Source: Quatrionicoccus australiensis
Lineage (GTDB): Bacteria > Pseudomonadota > Gammaproteobacteria > Burkholderiales > Rhodocyclaceae
Assembly (NCBI RefSeq): GCF_020510525.1
Contig: NZ_CP075188.1
Coordinates: 2,604,001-2,668,000 of the forward strand
Length of the DNA stretch: 64,000 nt
Direction: 5' to 3'
Every line of letters begins with the position of its first letter. Within the stretch, counting starts at the first letter, position 1. A program made the position numbers and the translations under genes. Positions 29,738-40,600 of this stretch are shown here, piece after piece. The notes below the pieces were generated by a model. The model made no database searches, was not told where the DNA came from, and saw only the letters and a program-made list of their open reading frames with translations.

Positions 29738-30334
29738 ATGCTAAGCGGATTATTGAGCGCATTAGGCGACTTACTTGGTTCACTGACCAATTTTCTCGGC
29801 GACCTTCTCGGTGGCTTGACTCAGACCCTGACCTCAGCCGGAAACAGTACAAGCGATACTGCCATGCAAGCAATTACCAATGACAGCACAAGTGCACCGA
29901 CTGCAGTACCCGCCCCCGTCGAAACATTCATCGACAGCGCCGCTGATGAAGCCAACAGTCTGTTTGACACAGCACTGGCAGGAACCAACGAACTGGTGGA
30001 AACAAGCTTGGTGGACAGCGCCCAAGCGCTGAGCCAACTCAGCAAGGACTTGGCCGATCTGACCGTGACCACCGTGACCACCAATTACCGTCAGGACGGG
30101 ACCGTTTCCAGCGTAGTCCAGCAGGTTTCGCATGAACCGGGTGCCCTTGTCATGATGCACTACGTCAGCGAAGTACTGGCGCCGCAGGTCAGTGGCTTGG
30201 GCAAAGACATCAGCCTATTCATGCAGCAGACCGGAGAGGGAATGGAATCGGCCTTGATCAATCTCACGACTTACGACCTGAGCTATTCGACATCCTCCTT
30301 CGGCACCACTCTTCTGACCATCAATCACACCTGA
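29738..30334 (+). CDS. Small secreted-protein candidate, paralogue 2 of 3
   Basis: 198 residues from the ATG at 29738, the first ATG after the terminator; a TTG at 29723 is possible. The N-terminus is a repeated amphipathic Leu/Gly pattern (LLSALGDLLGSL, FLGDLLGGL). Residues 117-182 align with paralogue 1 (QQVSHEPGALVMMHYVSEVLAP), and the tail SSFGTTLLTIN matches the others. No Cys, no RTX motif, and no clear Sec signal. Function unknown. Confidence 0.7.
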   Translation: MLSGLLSALGDLLGSLTNFLGDLLGGLTQTLTSAGNSTSDTAMQAITNDSTSAPTAVPAPVETFIDSAADEANSLFDTALAGTNELVETSLVDSAQALSQLSKDLADLTVTTVTTNYRQDGTVSSVVQQVSHEPGALVMMHYVSEVLAPQVSGLGKDISLFMQQTGEGMESALINLTTYDLSYSTSSFGTTLLTINHT

Positions 30335-30406
30335 CGACAAGACCGCCAGACAAGCACATCTGGCCCCAAAAGCACGCACCGCTGTCATTGAACCAACGAG
30401 GCAATC

Positions 30407-30988
30407 ATGGAACTTATCAATACTGCTTTGACCAACCTGAGCCCCCCCCTCTCAACGCTTGACCAAAACACCGAACTATTGCGCCAGATCAGCCAGGCCG
30501 GAATATCGAGTACACATACAACCCTGATTGCAGATGGCCAACTAGATGCCATTATCCAGTATCAAGGCAGCATGCAATCCTGGCAAATCGACTCCGATCT
30601 TACCGACAGTTCAAATGCCGCCCTAGGTAGCATCCTGGGTAGTGCCGCGACTCTCAACCTGCTAGTCCAGAACAATACTGGCCTGAGCGACAACAACGTC
30701 ACAGTGACCACTCACAGCAATGGGACCACAACAATTACTGCCACCCAGACGCATAACCCAGGTCTCGCTCAGATCATGGCGGAGTTTGCCGAAAAAAGCT
30801 CCGACCCGGCGCAAAGCAGCGCTGACAACCTCGCATCATTGCTCACCCAGCGAGGCAACACGGTGGCGAATAGCATGGCCGATTTCTCGGCACACCTGCC
30901 TCTCAAAGCTCTTGAATTCGTTCAGGCCGGGGTTGCCAGTTCCGCACTCGGCACAGCCCTGACAATCAATTCAGCGACCATTTACTGA
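30407..30988 (+). CDS. Small secreted-protein candidate, paralogue 3 of 3
   Basis: 193 residues. Residues 102-165 (HSNGTTTITATQTHNPG, then AQIMAEF) align with the cores of the two preceding products, and the end SALGTALTIN repeats their C-terminal motif. It is rich in Ser, Thr, Ala and Asn and lacks Cys and a signal peptide. The start follows CGAGGCAATC. It is 9 bp before the TolC-family gene. Unrecognised family; probably exported by this locus. Confidence 0.72.
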   Translation: MELINTALTNLSPPLSTLDQNTELLRQISQAGISSTHTTLIADGQLDAIIQYQGSMQSWQIDSDLTDSSNAALGSILGSAATLNLLVQNNTGLSDNNVTVTTHSNGTTTITATQTHNPGLAQIMAEFAEKSSDPAQSSADNLASLLTQRGNTVANSMADFSAHLPLKALEFVQAGVASSALGTALTINSATIY

Positions 30989-30997
30989 TTCTTTTCT

Positions 30998-32545
30998 TTG
31001 TCTCGAACCGATTACCCGACAAACTCGCTGTATCTGGCGAGGATTGCGTGTGCCTGCCTGGTGCTCTGCCAACTTGATGTTGCTGCGCAGCCAGGCAGTC
31101 GCACGCACAATACTTTACCCGGTCGCGTGGCCGATGCCGACGGACGGTTGGTGCTTAGCATGGCTATATCGCTCGCCGGATCCACAGAAACAAGCGCATC
31201 CAAAGCGGAAGACGGACATATCCCAGGAGCAGCCTCCCGCCCCCTCGTTCAAGAGAGAGCACTTAACCTGTACCAGGCACTAGAACACACCGCCTTCAGT
31301 TCTCCGGTACTGGAGCGTGGTATTGGCACGGTAGACAAGGCAAAAGCTGCTCGTGCCGGAGCGTCCGGTGCCTTTCTGCCACAGTTCGACCTATCCATGC
31401 AATTCTCCCGCTATGTCAACGAGGGCAAACAAGCCACATTGATCGGCAGTACTGTAGTTCAATCGGAAAGCGCCTTCTACGGCACCTACGCCGCGCTCTC
31501 AAGCAGCCTGAACCTTTATTCGGGGGGACGCCAAGAGGCAGGATACCGGGCCGCCGACTCGGAACTGAAAGCTGCCCACGAAGACTACGAAAACCTAAAA
31601 GTCAAGCAGTTTTCCAAGGTACTTGAAGACTATGCAGCCCTACTCAAGGCGCAGGAAGAGTATCGCAGCCTTCTTTATCTCGAAGAACTCTATGTCAGCC
31701 TCGAAGAGGCTACCCAAAAGGCTTACCAACGCGGCATCGCGAGTCGTCTCGACATCGGCAATGCCCGCCTGCAATCGGGCAAGCGGCACCAACAAGCCCT
31801 GCAACAACTAACCACGCTGGAAAGCAAGGCCGGCCAACTAGCCGTCAGTATCGGCCTTGAGTTACCGGAAAAGGAGCGCCTACAGGCCGCCGACAGCCTC
31901 CCCCCCCCCCCTGCACTGCCAGAAATAAAGGCGACGCCAAGTACCGACGAGACACTCGCCGAACATCCTGCCTTGCGCGCCGCGCAGCAGCGCGTCGAAG
32001 CTGCGCGCAACAAGATTAGTGCAGCACGCGGCATGTTCCTGCCCAAGGTCGATCTGGTTGGCAATTACAACTGGTCGGGACGCGACAATGCCAGTGCCAG
32101 CAATGCCGTTGATGCCACCAAAGCCAACAGTTACTCCTTTGGCCTGCTGGTTCAGCAACATCTACCCCCCTTTACCGGAGAAACGACCGCACTGCAGACG
32201 GCACAGGCAGAACTACGCGAAGCCGAAGCGCAACTGAAAGAAACCCGCCTTGGACTCCTGAACGCAAAAAAGCAAGCCTTGGCGGAATTCGCCCAAGCTC
32301 GCCGCTCACTGGACATTGCCCGACAAGCGGAGAAAGAGGCGGATGAAGCCCTGATGCTACACCGCGCCCGCCGACAACACGGACGCAGTGATGAACAGAC
32401 CTACACAGAAGCCCAGGCCAATGCAGTTCAGCGCCGGCTCGAACGCTTTTTCCAGGAAACCAACTATCGGCTAATCGGCTGGGCCGCGCAGGCACTGCTC
32501 TCCCCCCGCCACTATCTGGAGATCCTGCGCAACAAGCTGCAGTGA
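30998..32545 (+). CDS. TolC-family outer-membrane channel (type I secretion)
   Basis: 515 residues from a TTG start, with a hydrophobic leader (LARIACACLVLCQLDVAAQ). Two TolC-type repeats are seen: ALEHTAFSSPVLERGIGTVDKAKAA...FLPQFDL and HPALRAAQQRVEAARNKISAARGMFLPKVDLVG, each followed by long coiled helices. It would form the outer-membrane duct for the ABC/HlyD pair upstream. The exact start is uncertain because no ATG precedes the leader. The locus encodes a second TolC-family protein at 42884. Confidence 0.85.
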   Translation: MSRTDYPTNSLYLARIACACLVLCQLDVAAQPGSRTHNTLPGRVADADGRLVLSMAISLAGSTETSASKAEDGHIPGAASRPLVQERALNLYQALEHTAFSSPVLERGIGTVDKAKAARAGASGAFLPQFDLSMQFSRYVNEGKQATLIGSTVVQSESAFYGTYAALSSSLNLYSGGRQEAGYRAADSELKAAHEDYENLKVKQFSKVLEDYAALLKAQEEYRSLLYLEELYVSLEEATQKAYQRGIASRLDIGNARLQSGKRHQQALQQLTTLESKAGQLAVSIGLELPEKERLQAADSLPPPPALPEIKATPSTDETLAEHPALRAAQQRVEAARNKISAARGMFLPKVDLVGNYNWSGRDNASASNAVDATKANSYSFGLLVQQHLPPFTGETTALQTAQAELREAEAQLKETRLGLLNAKKQALAEFAQARRSLDIARQAEKEADEALMLHRARRQHGRSDEQTYTEAQANAVQRRLERFFQETNYRLIGWAAQALLSPRHYLEILRNKLQ

Positions 32546-32634
32546 GCCCTTACGATAATAGGTTTCCCATGAAAGCACTCCTACAGAGTTTGCCGCACCT
32601 GCGCGAAGAGCCAAGCCAGTTCCCCGATATCCGG

Positions 32635-34119
32635 CTAATTCAAACTCGGCATACACGTAGCACCGGCCAGGATGGCCCGCAACAAGTGCCAGCAACGCTC
32701 GACCGCAATCACCTCGACCGCCTCGCCCGGCGCGTGCGCGCCGCGAATGGTCGGGCCGAAGGAAACGATGTCCAGCCCTGGATATTTGGCGCCGATAATG
32801 CCGCATTCCAGTCCGGCGTGGATCACCTGAACGCTCGATTCGGCCTCGAACTCGCGGCGATAGACCTGCTGACACAGCGCGAGCAGCGGCGAAGCCGGGT
32901 TTGGCGTCCAGCCCGGGTAATAGTCGCTCTGTTCGGTCGACGTGCCGGAAAGGGCAAAAAGGCTATTGATCTCCGCGGCCAGCGCCAGGCTGCCGCTATC
33001 CTGCAGCGAACGCAGCATGAAATTGCAACTGCCGCCGGCCGGCTGCACATCGATCATGCCGAGATTGTTCGAAGTCTCGACCACGCCAGGCAAGGCCCGG
33101 CTCATCCGGCGCACGCCATTCGGCGCAGCATGCAGCGAAGCCAGCCAGACCGTCTGCTCGGCCGGCGCCAGCAGTTCTACGACATCGCAAGCGACCAGAC
33201 TCAGGCAAACGCCATCATCAACGCCGCACAACTCCTGGCGCAGCTCCGCCTCGATTTCGCCCAGACAGGCTTCGAGCGCTACCAGTTTCCCAACTGGCAG
33301 CGCCAGAATTGCCACCGCTTCGCGCGGCAGCGCATTGCGCGCCGTACCGCCCGACAGACTGGCCAGCCGCAGCGGGAATTCCTGCTCAAGCTCGCGCAGC
33401 ACGCGCACCAGCAGCTTGATCGCGTTGCCACGCCCTTCATGGATATTGACCCCGGAATGGCCGCCGCGCAGACCACCCAGTTCGATACGCCAACCTTCCC
33501 AGCCTGCCGGCAACGGCGCCGGCAGCCCGGCTCGTGCGACATTGACATCGAGCCCGCCGGCACAGCCGAGATAGAACTCGCCCCATTCCTCGGTATCGAG
33601 ATTGAGCATCAGACTGCCCTGCAGCAAATCGGGCGCCAGGCCGCGCGCTCCGCCCATGCCGGCCTCTTCATCGACCGTGAACAAGGCTTCGAGCGGGCCA
33701 TGCACGATCTCCGCATCCTCCAGCACAGCCAGCATCAGCGCAACGCCGATCCCGTTGTCGGCACCCAGGGTCGTGCCCTCGGCAAGCAACCAGCCATCGC
33801 GCAGAACGGGCGCAATCGGGTCGCGCGCAAAATCGTGCACTGTTTCGGCGTTCTTCTGGCAAACCATGTCGAGATGCGCCTGCAAGACGATGCCCGGCGC
33901 ATGAGCGCAGCCAGCACTGGCTGGCTTGCAAATAAGCAGGTTGCCGACCGCATCGACCGTCGTCGCCAGGCCACGCGCCGCCGCCCATGCCCACAGTTCG
34001 GCACGCAGTGCAGCCTCTGCCTTCGAGGCGCGAGGAATCGCGCAGAGCTGCGCAAAATGCCGCCAGACGGTCGACGGCTGCAAAGAGGCAAAAACGGCAG
34101 GAAGGTCAGACCCAGTCAT
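32635..34119 (-). CDS. pepD: Aminoacyl-histidine dipeptidase (Xaa-His dipeptidase)
   Basis: Cytosolic M20-family zinc peptidase of 494 residues that splits carnosine-type and other dipeptides. Metal and catalytic motifs are VLQAHLDMVCQK, TTLGADNGIGVALMLA, FTVDEEAGMGGARG and LRGGHSGVNIHEGRGN. The start at 34119 follows TTGGAGTATGCGT. It is antisense to, and lies between, the secretion operon and the giant adhesin gene, and is more GC-rich than its neighbours, so it looks like backbone left within or a separate arrival in the accessory block. Confidence 0.92.
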   Translation of the reverse strand: MTGSDLPAVFASLQPSTVWRHFAQLCAIPRASKAEAALRAELWAWAAARGLATTVDAVGNLLICKPASAGCAHAPGIVLQAHLDMVCQKNAETVHDFARDPIAPVLRDGWLLAEGTTLGADNGIGVALMLAVLEDAEIVHGPLEALFTVDEEAGMGGARGLAPDLLQGSLMLNLDTEEWGEFYLGCAGGLDVNVARAGLPAPLPAGWEGWRIELGGLRGGHSGVNIHEGRGNAIKLLVRVLRELEQEFPLRLASLSGGTARNALPREAVAILALPVGKLVALEACLGEIEAELRQELCGVDDGVCLSLVACDVVELLAPAEQTVWLASLHAAPNGVRRMSRALPGVVETSNNLGMIDVQPAGGSCNFMLRSLQDSGSLALAAEINSLFALSGTSTEQSDYYPGWTPNPASPLLALCQQVYRREFEAESSVQVIHAGLECGIIGAKYPGLDIVSFGPTIRGAHAPGEAVEVIAVERCWHLLRAILAGATCMPSLN

Positions 34120-34125
34120 ACGCAT

Positions 34126-34687
34126 ACTCCAATCGGTTCTCCCGCCAACACGGGCGCCGACGGAACGAAGACCGATTGTCCATCGCCCCCCCCGAAGCAG
34201 GCAAGCCCGCGCAGGCACAAGCTTACGAGCGGCACCGCCAGGCCGACAAATCAGCTTGAAACGCAACAAATGTGAACAAATAACAATTTTTCACGAACAC
34301 ACGAAAACAAGTCTGGAAACAGCTCCTAACAACCTGTTTTTTATCGGTTATATAAAAAGCAAAGCATCGATAAAGCGAAAAAAAAATGATGAAGAAGAAA
34401 ACATTCCCCGCTAAGCCGGTGGTTTTTATGATTTATTTGGATAAAATGAAAACACAAGCATAGAACCACGCAATAAAACGGAAAAAATGTTCAAAGACCT
34501 CCTTGCCGACGCAACAGTTTCATATCCGACTCGCCCGACCAGCATTTGCCGGCTTGGCACAGTTGCCTGCATGAGCCGGAAAACCCGGCAGAACAGATTC
34601 GAAGACTGTACGCAACATCCGATGCAAACCACATCGGTCAATGCTGCATAGCCTTCCCAATATCAATTCAGTGTCTGGAGTATCAAG
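34126..34687. other. AT-rich promoter region of the giant adhesin gene
   Basis: About 560 bp without a gene. 34260-34500 is strongly AT-rich, with A runs. TTGGCACAGTTGCCTGC at 34555-34571 resembles a sigma54 element, but the GG-GC spacing is 11 rather than 10, so it is not a confident promoter. The ribosome site is CTGGAGTATCAAG before the ATG at 34688. Confidence 0.45.
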
Positions 34688-37600
34688 ATGGCCCAAGCTC
34701 AAATCATCGCAAGAGTGACTTCCCTCACTGGTGCAGCCTTTGCCCGCGACAGCGCCGGCAACACCCGCCGCCTCAAGACGGGCGATGTCATCCGCGAAGG
34801 TGAAACCGTCAGTGCAACTGACGGTTCGGAAGCTATGCTGAAGCTAGCCGACGGTCGTGATCTTGCCGTGCGGCCGGGACTACCAGCCAAACTCGATAGC
34901 GAAGTAGCCGCCATGAACAAGCCGGATGCCACCGACAGCGCGCTCAGCATTAACAAGAAGGGTTTTCAGAAAATCGCCAAGGCATTGAGCAGCGGCAGCA
35001 ACCTCGATACGCTACTCGACGAAGACGCACCAGCCGCAGGCGGTGTCTCCGGTAGCGGCAATGAAGGCCATACCTTTGTCGAACTGCTGCGCATCGCCGA
35101 AACCGTGGGCGGAGCAAGCGGCTATCAATTCGACGCCACGGGTAACCGGAGCGGCAACCTGGCTGGCAGCGGCGCCCCGATCCTGACCTCGACCTTCGCG
35201 CTGACCGTCGATGCACCCGACAACACCAACGACACCACGCCGACCATCACCGGCCAGACCGAACTGGTACCGGGCAGCGTCATCACCCTGAGCATCACCG
35301 ACAGCGCTGGCCTGGTGCAGACAGTGAGCACCACGGTCAAGGGCGATGGCAGTTTCGCCGTCGACGTCCCCGCCCCGCTCGGCCAGGGCAACTATACAGT
35401 CGTCGCCAGCGGCGTCGATGCCGCCGGCAATACCGGCAGCGGCAGCGACAGCGGCTCGGTGGACAGCATCGCCCCGACCCTGAGCGCGCAGCTCGACCCC
35501 GCCTCCGACAGCGGCACCAAGGGCGACGGCATCACCAACGACCAAACGCCGACCATCTCCGGCACCGGCGAGCCCGGCTCGAGCATCGTCGTCGTCATGC
35601 CCGGTACCGGCGAAACCCTGAGCACCACGGTCAAGGCCGACGGCACCTGGAGCGTCACGCCGAGCCAGAACATCCCGAACAACACCAGTGACCAGGCCGA
35701 CGTCACCGAGACCGACAGCGCCGGCAACGTCACGCATGCCAAGGTCGATCTCGCGATCGACGTCGCACCGCCGCAAATCAGCGTGGACATCGACCTGATT
35801 GCCGGCGACGACATCGTCAACAAGAACGAATCGACGGCGGCCGCGATTCCCGTGACCGGCACCGTCAGCGGCGCCTTCAATGTCGGCGACACCGTGACCG
35901 TGACCGTCAACGGCAAGGAATTCACGACTAGCGTGCAGGCCGGCGGCAAGTTCTCGGTCGACGTTTCCGGCGCCGACCTCACCGCCGACTTCGACCATAT
36001 CGTCGAAGTCGTGGTCACCACCAGCGACGCGGCCGGCAATATCGGTACCGCCCAAGCCGTCGAGAATTACACGGTCAACACGACGCCGCCCGCGATTGCG
36101 ATCAGCCTCGACGCCAACGTTGCCGGCGACGGCATCGTCAACAAGACCGAGTCGACAGCCGCCGCCATTCCGGTCACCGGCACCGTCAGCGGCGCCTTCA
36201 ATGTCGGCGACACCGTGACCGTCACCGTCAACGGCAAGGAATTCACCGGTACCGTCCTCGCCGGCGGCAGGTTCTCGATCAACGTGCCCGGCGCCGATCT
36301 CGCCGCCGACGGTGACCGTATCGTCGACGCCAAGGTGACGACGACCGACGCCGCCGGCAACACTGCGACCGCGCTCGACACGCAAAACTACACGGTCAAC
36401 ACGACGCCACCCGCGATTGCGATCAGCCTCGACGCCAACGTTGCCGGCGACGGCATCGTCAACAAGACCGAGTCGACAGCCGCCGCCATTCCGGTCACCG
36501 GCACCGTCAGCGGCGCCTTCAATGTCGGCGACACCGTGACCGTCACCGTCAACGGCAAGGAATTCACCGGTACCGTCCTCGCCGGCGGCAGGTTCTCGAT
36601 CAACGTGCCCGGCGCCGATCTCGCCGCCGACGGTGACCGTATCGTCGACGCCAAGGTGACGACGACCGACGCCGCCGGCAACACTGCGACCGCGCTCGAC
36701 ACGCAAAACTACACGGTCAACACGACGCCACCCGCGATTGCGATCAGCCTCGACGCCAACGTTGCCGGCGACGGCATCGTCAATCTCGCCGAATCCACCG
36801 CGGCCTCCATCCCGGTGACCGGCACGGTAAGCGGTGCCTTCAATGTCGGCGACACCGTGACCGTCACCGTCAACGGCAAGAACTTCACCGGCTCCGTTCT
36901 CGCCGGCGGCAAGTTCTCGGTCGATGTCCCGGGCGCCGATCTCGCCGCCGACGGCGACCGCATCGTCGACGCCAAGGTGACGACGACCGACGCCGCCGGC
37001 AACACCGCCACCGCGCTCGACACACAGAACTATACGGTCAACACCAATCCGCCGGCCATTTCCATCAGCCTCGACGCCAACGTTGCCGGCGACGGCATCG
37101 TCAATCTCGCCGAATCCACCGCGACCTCCATCCCGGTGACCGGCACGGTGAGCGGCGCCTTCAATGTCGGCGATACCGTGACCGTCACCGTCAACGGCAA
37201 GAACTTCACCGGCTCCGTTCTCGCCGGCGGCAAGTTCTCGGTCGATGTCCCGGGCGCCGATCTCGCCGCCGACGGCGACCGTATCGTCGACGCCAAGGTG
37301 ACGACGACCGACGCCGCCGGCAACACCGCCACCGCGCTCGACACGCAAAATTACACGGTCAACACCAATCCGCCGGCCATTTCCATCAGCCTCGACGCCA
37401 ATGTTGCCGGCGACGGCATCGTCAACAAGGCCGAATCGACGATGGCCGCGATTCCGGTGACCGGCACCGTCAGCGGCGCCTTCAATGTCGGCGAGACGGT
37501 GACCGTGACCGTCAATGGCAAGAACTTTACCGGCTCCGTTCTCCCCGGCGGCAAGTTCTCGGTTGATGTCCCGGGCGCCGATCTCGCCGCCGACGGCGAC

Positions 37601-40600
37601 CGCATCGTCGACGCCAAGGTGACGACGACCGACGCCGCCGGCAACACCGCCACCGCGCTCGACACGCAAAATTACACGGTCAACACCAATCCGCCGGCCA
37701 TTTCCATCAGCCTCGACGCCAATGTTGCCGGCGACGGCATCGTCAACAAGGCCGAATCGACGATGGCCGCGATTCCGGTGACCGGCACCGTCAGCGGCGC
37801 CTTCAATGTCGGCGATACGGTGACCGTCACCGTCAATGGCAAGAACTTTACCGGCTCCGTTCTCGCCGGCGGCAAGTTCTCGGTTGATGTCCCGGGCGCC
37901 GATCTCGCCGCCGACGGCGACCGCATCGTCGACGCCAAGGTGACGACGACCGACGCCGCCGGCAACACCGCCACCGCGCTCGACACGCAGAACTATACGG
38001 TCAACACCAATCCGCCGGCCATTTCCATCAGCCTCGACGCCAACGTTGCCGGCGACGGCATCGTCAATCTCGCCGAATCCACCACGACCTCCATCCCGGT
38101 GACCGGCACGGTGAGCGGCGCCTTCAATGTCGGCGATACCGTGACCGTCACCGTCAACGGCAAGAACTTCACCGGCTCCGTTCTCGCCGGCGGCAAGTTC
38201 TCGGTCGATGTCCCGGGCGCCGATCTCGCCGCCGACGGCGACCGTATCGTCGACGCCAAGGTGACGACGACCGACGCCGCCGGCAACACCGCCACCGCGC
38301 TCGACACGCAAAATTACACGGTCAACACCAATCCGCCGGCCATTTCCATCAGCCTCGACGCCAATGTTGCCGGCGACGGCATCGTCAACAAGGCCGAATC
38401 GACGATGGCCGCGATTCCGGTGACCGGCACCGTCAGCGGCGCCTTCAATGTCGGCGATACGGTGACCGTGACCGTCAATGGCAAGAACTTTACCGGCTCC
38501 GTTCTCGCCGGCGGCAAGTTCTCGGTCGATGTCCCGGGCGCCGATCTCGCCGCCGACGGCGACCGTATCGTCGACGCCAAGGTGACGACGACCGACGCCG
38601 CCGGCAACAGCGCTACCGCCTTCGACACCCAGGATTACCGCCTGGCGACCGACCTGCCGAAAGCGACCATCGCGCTCGACGCCAACTTCGCCGGCGACGG
38701 TATCATCAATCTCGCTGAATCCACCGCGACCGCGATTGCCGTCACCGGCACCGTCGGCGGCGATGTCAAGCTCGGCGACAGCGTCGTCGTTAGCGTCAAT
38801 GGCAAGGACTACACGACCAGCGTCATCCAGCGCAATGCGACGACGCTCGGCTTCAGCGTCAATGTCCCGGGCGCCGATCTCAAGGCCGATACCGACCACA
38901 CCATTGATGCGCGCATCACGACCAGCGATGGCGCCGGCAACCAGATCAGCAACAACACCAGCCTGACCTACGCCGTCGACACCACGCCGCCCAGCCCGAC
39001 CATCGCACTCGACGCCAATTTCGCCGGCGACGGCATCATCAATCTCGCCGAATCCACCGCCGCTGCGATTGCCGTGACCGGCACCGTCGGCGGCGACGCC
39101 AAGCTCGGCGACACGGTCGTCGTCACGATCAACGGCAAGGACTACACGACCAGCGTCATCCAGCGCAATGCGACGACGCTCGGCTTCAGCGTCGATGTGC
39201 CGGGTGCCGAGCTCAAGGCCGACGCCAACCAGACCATCGAAGCGAAGGTCACCGCCACCGACCAGGCCGGCAACAGCGCTACCGTCGACACCAGCCTGAC
39301 CTACGCCGTCGACACCACGCCGCCCAGCCCGACCATCGCACTCGACGCCAACTTCGCCGGCGACGGCATCATCAATCTCGCCGAATCGACTGCGGCCGCG
39401 ATTGCCGTGACCGGTACCGTCGGCGGCGACGTCAAGCTCGGCGACACGGTCGTCGCCACGATCAACGGCAAGGACTACACGACCACCGTCATCCAGCGCA
39501 ACGCGACCACCCTCGGTTTCAGCGTCGATGTGCCGGGGGCAGAACTCAAGGCCGACGCCGACCACACCATCGAGGCCAAGGTCACCGCCACCGACCAGGC
39601 CGGCAACAGCGCCACCGTAGAAACCAGCCTGACCTACGCCGTCGATACCGCGCCGCCCAGCCCGACCATCGCGCTCGACGCCAATTTCGCCGGCGACGGC
39701 ATCATCAATCTCGCCGAATCCACGGCGGCCACCATCGCCGTGACCGGCACCGTCGGCGGTGACGCCAAGCTCGGCGACGCTATCGTCGTCAGCATCAACG
39801 GCCACGACTACACGACCACCGTCATCCAGCGCAACGCGACGACGCTCGGTTTCAGCGTCGATGTCCCTGGCCATGAACTGGCGGTCGACGCCGACCACAC
39901 CATCGAGGCCAAAGTCACCGCCACCGACCAGGCCGGCAACAGCGCTACCGTGGATACCAGCCTGACCTACGCCGTCGATACCACGCCGCCCGCCGCCACC
40001 ATCGCGCTCGATGCCAACTTTGCCGGCGACGGCATCATCAACCTCGCCGAATCCACCGCGGCCGCGATTGCCGTGACCGGTACCGTCGGCGGCGACGTCA
40101 AGCTCGGCGACGCGGTCATCGTCAGCATCAACGGCCACGACTACACGACCACCGTCATCCAGCGCAACGCCACCACGCTCGGTTTCAGTGTCAACGTCCC
40201 GGGCCAGGAACTGGTTGCCGACCCGGATCTCACCATCGAAGCGAAGGTCACCACCACCGACCAGGCCGGCAACAGCGCCACCATCGACACCAGCCTGACC
40301 TACGCCCTCGACATCCTGCCGCCGAGTGCGACCATTGCGCTTGACGCCAATTTCGCTGGCGACGGCATCATCAACCTCACCGAATCGACTGCCACCGCGA
40401 TTGCAGTAACCGGTACCGTAGGTGGCGACGTCAAGCTCGGCGATTCGGTCATCGTCACGATCAACAGCCACGACTACCTGACCACGGTCATCCAGCGCGC
40501 GCCAGGCACCTTGGGCTTCAGCGTCGATGTCCCGGGCAACCAGTTGAAGGCTGATGCCGACTTGACCATTGAAGCCCGCGTCACGACAACTGACAAGGCT

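Noticed and set aside
32542..34275. A 577-codon plus-strand frame opposite pepD
   Set aside because: The minus strand encodes a full aminoacyl-histidine dipeptidase with all metal motifs; the plus frame is Gln/Arg/Ala-rich noise.
34555..34571. Sigma54-like string TTGGCACAGTTGCCTGC before the adhesin gene
   Set aside because: The GG to GC distance is 11 rather than 10 bases, which usually abolishes sigma54 recognition.
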